A stretch of 64,000 nt of DNA from Halichondria panicea (Eukaryota > Porifera > Demospongiae > Suberitida > Halichondriidae). The stretch is from the NCBI RefSeq assembly GCF_963675165.1, contig NC_087389.1, positions 1 to 64,000 on the forward strand, in the 5' to 3' direction. The notes below the pieces were generated by a model. The model ran no database searches and was not told where the DNA came from. It worked only from the letters and a program-made list of their open reading frames with translations. The position numbers and the translations under genes were made by a program. Below are positions 57,832 through 64,000 of this stretch, piece by piece (position 1 is the first letter of the stretch; each line of letters begins with the position of its first letter).

Positions 57832-59637
57832 ATGGCTACTCGACCACCGCCACGGAGGCTTCTCTCTATGCCGCCTAGTCTAATATTGTATGAGCCTGCC
57901 ACCCGGTCCCCTACCCTAGCCCTCCACCAGTACCCTCCAAGAGAGGTGGCAATGGAACTGTGTCTAATGGACTCCCAGCTACTCAGGAACATCTCTCCCC
58001 AGGAGCTGGAGGATGGGGCCTGGATGAAAGCTGACAAGGTTTGAGCTCATTGCTAGGACTTCCCAGCTAGTTATCCTATACCCTGTTCAGATGACCAGAG
58101 CTCCCAATATCATGGCAATGGTGCTTGCATCCAACACACTGGCACAACTAGTACCTACCGAGGTCCTCAAGGAACAAACCATTTCAGCCATGGCACGATG
58201 CCTATCAGTATTCATTAAGGTAGCTAATATTGAACACATCAATTCCTTCTAATAATTTTGTTGTCCACACAGATAGCCAGCAAATGTCATCGCCTCAACA
58301 ACTACAACTCCCTCAAGGCTATTCTGGCTGGACTGCAGTGCACACCACTCTACAGACTCAAGCTCTCCTGGAGGGAAGTACCTACCAAGAGGAAAAGGTG
58401 TCACATTTCCCCCATAAACAATAAAGAGTACCATAACAGATTACCATAAACAGTTTAAGAGTAAGTACCTTAAATGACCCTCATTGGTATTGCTTCATTG
58501 CCCAATATTCTGCCACTACTATTATGTATACAGGAGGTTTGACTGTTTGTGTAAGCTCATGTCTGAGGAGCGCAACTGGAGAGTGTACAGTCATCAGCTG
58601 CAGGAGTTATTGGACACCACTACTCCATGCATCCCCTTCCTGGGTGTGCTGCTCACCACCACTGTTCAATATCACAGCAAATTAGAGGGACGATCTCGCA
58701 AAGTGTCGGGTATTGAAGACTACACACTACTAGAGGCTATCACTGTCAGGAGTAGGTATACCTTGTAGTGTGTCAGGAATAGTTGTAGTGTGTGGGGGCT
58801 AGTAAAGTACATTGGTTACATTCTGCTGACTGTAGTGTATTGACAATGCATACTAATACTGACCTATGTATATACCCTCCCCTCAGATTGGACACACTCA
58901 GTCGCTTGTCGACAGGTGTCAAGAGTCTAGCACCATGGCAGGAGGAGGAGGGTTCCACCACCATATTGGAGACACCAGAAATACAACTGTGTATATTAGG
59001 ACACAACTCTGAGAGTCCATCATCTAAGGAGGACCCACCCGCCCACACACACAGACAGAGGGCGTGGTCAGAACTGAGCGGACTAGACAGACTACACAAT
59101 CACAAGAATGAACAAACACAGAGCAGAAGTTGCCAGGATCTCAGAGATGAGACTAATTGGGAAGATCGGGACTGGGAAACAAGAAGTAGCCACAACTCTT
59201 TAGACAGCTCAAGTATTTCAACAACGGAGAGCTCCAATGTGGCCACACCCACCTCTGTGTCCCCTACTGTTGCCACACCCCCCACTATTGCCACGCCCAC
59301 CTCTGCCTCCCCTACCAACACGTCCCCCACTGTACCAATGAGGAAACGATCGACTGAAATTATGGACAGAACTAATCGAAAGTCTCGAATTAAAAGCTCG
59401 AAGTTCTCTATTGACATTCCACCGTGTGTGTTGAGGGAGAGACGCAGGCCCTCCACACTCTTAGGTGTCCTCCATGGAGCTAGTACCCCCTCAGGGCTAC
59501 TCTCCTGCTATCAGATCATGGCCCTGGGGTGTAGTGCAAGCATGCACAGCAAGCCAGAGCTCAGGGATATCATTACTAACTCTCACAGAAACACTGAGGC
59601 TGTTAATTACCAGTTATCACATTTGAGAGAACCATAA
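57832..59637 (+). CDS. RasGEF-domain protein, paralog of the upstream gene
   Basis: Five exons (57832-58038, 58091-58219, 58273-58397, 58534-58755, 58887-59637) encode 477 residues. Most introns fall at the same positions and phases as in the upstream gene. The RasGEF domain reads YPPREVAMELCLMDSQLLRN, APNIMAMVLASNTLAQLVP, YNSLKAILAGLQCTPLYRL, LCKLMSEERNWRVYSHQL and CIPFLGVLLTT. The SAM domain is missing and replaced by a Thr/Pro-rich linker (VATPTSVSPTVATPPTIATP). The C-terminal block LLSCYQIMALGCSAS...SHRNTEAVNYQLSHL aligns with the upstream gene. A tandem duplication followed by domain loss (or gain next door) explains the pair. Confidence 0.88.
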
Positions 59638-59745
59638 ATAATTAATAATATTCTACAAACAACACACAATGTCAAATTATGATCACGCTCTGCACATAAT
59701 TATACAAAATATTCAAAAATTTTATTTGTCAAATTGTTTAATTTT

Positions 59746-62310
59746 CTATGAGTGAGTTGATGAGTTAGTTGCGTTGTCAGGCTCACTGTCGGGGTCACTC
59801 TGTGGCTCCGAGGGAGGCTCGCTGAGTGGGCGGGGGTAACGGAAGCCCTACAATGGAGAGGGCGAATACCATATATAGCAATGAGGGGGCGGGGCGTGAA
59901 TAATACTGATCACGATCACCTGCAAACCTTATTAGAGAAAGCATAAGTCAACCACTAGTGGCAGTGTACACAGTGAGACCATGCACACTATAGGCTCTGT
60001 ACACTATAGGCTCTGTACACAGTGAGACCATGCATAAGTCAACCACTAGTGGCAGTGTACACAGTGAGACCATGCATAAGTCAACCACTAGTGGCGTGTA
60101 CACAGTGAGACCATGCATAAGTCAACCACTAGTGGCAGTGTACACAGTGAGACCATGCATAAGTCAACCACTAGTGGCAGTGTACACAGTGAGACCATGC
60201 ATACTATAGGCTCTGTACACAGTGAGACCATGCATACTATAGGCTCTGTACACAGTGAGACCATGCATACTATAGGCTCTGTACACTAGAGGCTCTGTAC
60301 ACAGTGAGACCATGCATACTATAGGCTCTGTACACAGTGAGACCATGCACACTATAGGCTCTGTACACTATAGGCTCTGTACACAGTGAGACCATGCACA
60401 CTATAGGCTCTGTACACTAGAGGCTCTGTACACAGTGAGACCATGCACACTAGAGGCTCTGTATACAGTGAGACCATGCACACTATAGGCTCTGTACACA
60501 GTGAGACCATGCACACTATAGGCTCTGTACACTATAGGCTCTGTATATACACACTAATGCCATGACAACAGCTTACTGGGCTGGTGGGCGTGTTGGATCC
60601 AGAGCCTGAGCGCTTGCGTGCCTGGAAGAACTGAGGATGAGTAGCTTCCAGAGCTTTCTTACGAGCTATTCGGTAGTACTGCCCGAGGGTTTGCCAGTCG
60701 AGCAAATCACTCAGCCTCTCTGTTCGGTTACGTTGGATGATCCTCTGACGACGTGTCTGCGTGCAGAACTCGTACATGAACTATGGGGAGAGAGGGATAC
60801 TGAAACACACTTAAACAACACTATACAAGTACACGTGCCTTTAAGACACCCACACCCACACACACACACACACACACCCACACCCACACCCACACACACA
60901 TTGACTCACATTGGAGAGTTGTTTGATGGATCCTTCCACATCTTTCATACGTCTGTCAACAATATAGATCCCATAGGTTGAGGGGTCAGCCACGTGCTGA
61001 GCAATGAAGCAGCCAAACCCAGACAAGTTGGTAGTCACAGATGGTATGCCCATGACTGTGCACTCGGCTACAGGGATAAGGGGGGGGTCAGTAGGTGGGG
61101 GGTCACAAGGCAGGGGGTGATGGCTCACCAGGTGTGTATCCCCAGGGCTCATAGTAAGACGGGAACACTCCAAGGTGGCAGCCTCGCACAAACTCCTCAT
61201 AATCCATCCTGAACAAAGGGTTAGTGGAGGAGAGGAACTCAGGGTGAAACACCACCTGTATAATAGAGGGAGGCTATTATTAGAGGGTACAGTTATATAG
61301 TGTTCTCACGCACTTTGACCCTGTCCTCCTTCTTGTTAAAGAGTTGTACACGTCTGATATGACAGAGTACAGGGTCCGTAGCATCACCCTCCACATTGTG
61401 TGTGACAATGGGTGGTAGGTGTGGCCGCTGTGAGGGGGAGAGGATAGGGGGTGTGGTCAACACAGAGCCTGACTAACCTGAGCAGAATAGATACACCTCT
61501 TGAGAATAATTGTGTCTTTCTTATCCAGGAGTTTATCTGGATCAGGAAGGCCCCCGCTATTAGGGTATGTGGTTTAAGGTGCTAGTATGGGGTGTGGTTG
61601 AGTGGGGGCTAACGTACGTGAGAGCAGACTCAAATATCTTCTTGCCAATCTTTGTCTGAATATCATCCACTGCGTCCCTTAGTTGCTTAGTGATGGCTTG
61701 ACCTTTGAGAGAGTCCACATTGAAGCTGTTGGTCTTGGTAGGGAAGATGAGGAATGCCACCACTGTCACATCACTGTTACTAGACTTGAGGTAATGGTTC
61801 AATCTAGCCAGAGCCTCAATGAACAGGTCAGCTCCCTTGTTAGAGAACTCATATCTGAAGGAAGGTGTGACAAGTGGTAGGCAGGCACACATTCTCACCT
61901 CCCAGCTATGAAGAAATAGAGCGTCTTGTCCAAATCAAAATCATAGTGTCTGCAAAGAGGGGCGGCCGTTAAGTGTGTGTGTATGTGTGGGTGTGTGTGT
62001 GCGCTCACCCGTAGAAATGCCCCCTGACAAAGTCGTGAAGTTTCTCTTTGGATTTGGCGTGGAGATTCTGAAACTCGTGCATGGCACTGAACTTGACAAC
62101 GTTGAGACCGTTGGGCAGTATCAGATCTGCCAGAGGGAGAGAAGGTACTTGCATTTGAGCACACCATTGGAAAGCTATTGATTAGTTTTGAAATTGGACA
62201 ATCTGATAGCAAATTACGAGCTTTGAAAGATAGCTACCAAAATAGCTCAATATTAGAAAATAACTCTGGGCTAATTAGCTGACCACCCACACCCACCACA
62301 CCCACACCCA

Positions 62311-62342
<32 letters not shown>

Positions 62343-62761
62343 AAGTGGGTCATACCTGGTTTCCTCTTGAGTAGGTGTTCTGCCTCATCAGCAGTCACCT
62401 GAGACACAGTGGTGAAGATATGTGCTGTGTGTGCAGCAGCTCTCTCTATACAGTAGCGGTGATAGATCTGACGATCTCCTGCCTCTTTGTCTACATCAAA
62501 CTAAGGGGGGGTATGACAAGGTGAATCTATGTGGGGGGGTATGACAATATGAATCTATGTGGGGGGTCTTACAGTGGCAAGATTGTTGTAGAAGTCGACA
62601 CTGCCTGCACAGAGGTAGCGTCCCAAGAGGGTGGCATGCGTTGTAAAGATGGTGGACACGGGCAGTTTCTTGAGACGACAGAGGAGCAGTCCAACCCCAC
62701 TCAACCACTCATGGAAGTGAGTCACTACCATTGGAGGGGGGCCTGGCAGTCGTGACACAAA
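59746..62761 (-). CDS. GYS1: Glycogen synthase, 3' part (gene continues past window end)
   Basis: Twelve exons are visible: 62573-62761, 62356-62500, 62009-62126, 61899-61949, 61618-61854, 61478-61556, 61314-61427, 61129-61255, 60910-61067, 60577-60780 and 59746-59847, all in frame, with the most 5' starting at [19 protein letters not shown] (eleven listed; a further small exon upstream is beyond view). Motifs: [24 protein letters not shown]-like [59 protein letters not shown], the GT3 catalytic E-x7-E in [19 protein letters not shown] and [20 protein letters not shown]. It adds UDP-glucose to glycogen. The Ser-rich tail ([20 protein letters not shown]) retains likely phosphoregulatory sites. 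An AATAAA lies just past the stop. Vertebrate GYS1 and GYS2 arose later, so the symbol marks the family. Confidence 0.95.
59940..60545. repeat. Mixed two-unit minisatellite in last glycogen synthase intron
   Basis: Two interleaved units share GTACACAGTGAGACCATGCA. One adds TAAGTCAACCACTAGTGGCA (about 42 bp); the other adds CACTATAGGCTCT (about 33 bp), sometimes with an extra CTGTACACTATAGG. Copies switch between types along the array. Confidence 0.93.
60845..60900. repeat. (CA)n/(CACCCA)n microsatellite
   Basis: CA-rich runs with CACCCA interruptions lie directly beside the donor of glycogen synthase exon 60910-61067. A similar tract lies at 62281-62342. Confidence 0.85.
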
Positions 62762-62816
62762 CTATGAGGGAGGGAGAGGGCTTATTGCTGTATTGAATAC
62801 TGGGGCCCTTATAATC

Positions 62817-63108
62817 AGTACTCTTTCAGCTGCCATAACTTGTATTCTGTGGATCCAATGTCAAATTTTTTAGGATTTCCTGAAAGCTTAGAAAAAAATA
62901 GTTCAAATGGTGTCATCAAAAGTTATATTTGAGAGATACCAATTTGGTGATACCATGAATAATAGCCCATGGTCCAAGGCCGAAAAATGACAAATTAGGG
63001 CCCCAATAAAATTTTGGATTGAAACACATCATTTGAAAACTAAGCTTTCAGAAAATCTTGACATTGGATCAACGGTACTAAAGTTAATGGCTGTTGAAAG
63101 ATGTTAAT
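62817..63108. mobile_element. MITE-like copy E
   Basis: Starts CTCTTTCAGCTGCCATAACTT and ends CTAAAGTTAATGGCTGTTGA. It is the first of three head-to-tail copies in the intron upstream of the visible glycogen synthase exons. Confidence 0.8.
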
Positions 63109-63130
63109 TCACTCGTTTGATCAATGGTTT

Positions 63131-63424
63131 GAGTACTCTTTCAGCTGCCATAACTTGAATTCTGTGGATCCAATGTATGATTTTCTGAAAGCTTAGAAAA
63201 AAGAGTTTAAATGGTGTCATTAAAAATCATATTTGAGAGATACCAATTTGGCGATACCATGAATTAGCCCATGGTCCAAGGCCGAAAAATGACAAATTTG
63301 GGCCCGGACGAAATTTTAGATTGCAACACATCATTTGAAAGGTCTCTTTCTAAGCTTTCAGAAAATTATAAAATTTTTGACATTGGATCAACGATACTCA
63401 AGTTTAAGGCTGTTGAAAGATGTT
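63131..63424. mobile_element. MITE-like copy F
   Basis: Starts CTCTTTCAGCTGCCATAACTT and ends CTCAAGTTTAAGGCTGTTGA, with the same internal blocks as copy E (GAGATACCAATTTGGCGATA, CATCATTTGAAAGGTCTCTT). Confidence 0.8.
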
Positions 63425-63455
63425 CAACTACACTCCGTTCATTCAATGGTTTAGG

Positions 63456-64000
63456 GATTCTTTCGGATGCCATAACTTGAATTCCGTGGATCCAATGTCA
63501 AATTTTTTATGAAAGCTTAGAAAAAAATAGTTCAAATGGTGTCATCAAAAGTAATATTTGAGAGATACCAATTTGGCGATACAGTAGAACCTCGATTATC
63601 CGGCCCTCGATTATCCGGAACCTCGATTATCCGGCTCGACTTTTTTTAATTTTATCAGATTACATAATTCATAAAATGGGCGTGTCCCTAAAATGCGCAT
63701 GCGCGTTGCAGTTGTTACCATGGAGACATGCCTGCTTTTCTTTTGCGCATGCGCAGACAACCATGTGACACTGCTGTTCATCAATAAAGTGGGTGGATCA
63801 AGGCGTGGTTTATCTATTCGATTATCCGGCATATTCACTTATCCGGCCTGCTTCTGGAACCAAGGTGTCTGGATAATCGAGGTTCTACTGTACCATGAAT
63901 AATAGCCCATGGTCCAAGGCCGAAAAATGACAAATTTGGGCCCGGACGAAATTTTGGATTGCAACACATCATTTGAAAGGTCTCTTTCAGAAAATTATAA
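63456..64000. mobile_element. MITE-like copy G, interrupted and cut by window end
   Basis: Starts TTCTTTCGGATGCCATAACTT. It is split by the element at 63582-63890 and resumes with CCATGAATAATAGCCCATGG. It runs off the window before its right end. Confidence 0.75.
63582..63890. mobile_element. pogo/Tigger-like MITE nested in copy G
   Basis: A 309-bp element with ends CAGTAGAACCTCGATTATCC and GGATAATCGAGGTTCTACTG, exact inverted repeats, flanked by TA on both sides. The intact copies E/F read GCGATACCATGAA at this site, which confirms insertion into TA. Extra GATTATCCGG copies lie subterminally. The ends match the pogo/Tigger class of Tc1/mariner elements. It has a 75-codon frame only, so it is non-autonomous. 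Confidence 0.9.

Overview
This window is the left end of a chromosome from a demosponge. It opens on an intact (CCCTAA)n telomere. It carries a silicatein-type gene: a cathepsin L-like protein with serine at the catalytic cysteine position, a gene class known from siliceous sponges. Its compact animal genes have many short, often (CA)n/(TG)n-rich introns. I reconstructed gene models by hand from splice sites, frame continuity and remembered family sequences; no database search was run.

Layout. 1-490 telomere; 491-1154 a 31-bp satellite; 1641-2886 a 104-bp tandem repeat; 3840-11155 an array of about ten ~0.7-kb units, including a recent 2,147-bp higher-order duplication and a 5'-truncated LINE; 11357-14990 three 1.2-kb units. 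The first convincing gene starts at about 16.2 kb. 16-30 kb holds three plus-strand genes: an inversin-like ankyrin protein, the silicatein and NAA10. All three contain minisatellites in their introns. 30.8-38.3 kb holds RPL18A(-), LSM3(+), an SLC41 magnesium transporter(-) and transketolase(+). 38.3-44.2 kb is gene-poor, with tandem and dispersed repeats. 44.2-59.7 kb is dense again: PREPL-like peptidase(-), TMEM41B(+), an unrecognised multi-exon gene(-), a SOSS-B/NABP ssDNA-binding protein(+), RAB7(-) and two tandem RasGEF paralogs(+). 59.7-64 kb is the 3' part of glycogen synthase(-), which runs off the window; its upstream intron is packed with MITE-like elements.

The genes are mostly unrelated housekeeping functions, not an operon or pathway. 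From 30 to 60 kb they alternate strands, giving several head-to-head pairs with start codons roughly 100-300 bp apart. The most unusual structures are at splice sites. In the ankyrin gene a 3' splice acceptor plus its first codons is repeated ten times in frame. In SLC41 a whole short intron with both splice sites is repeated in tandem. I saw no retrovirus-like, LTR or Polinton element and no toxin gene.
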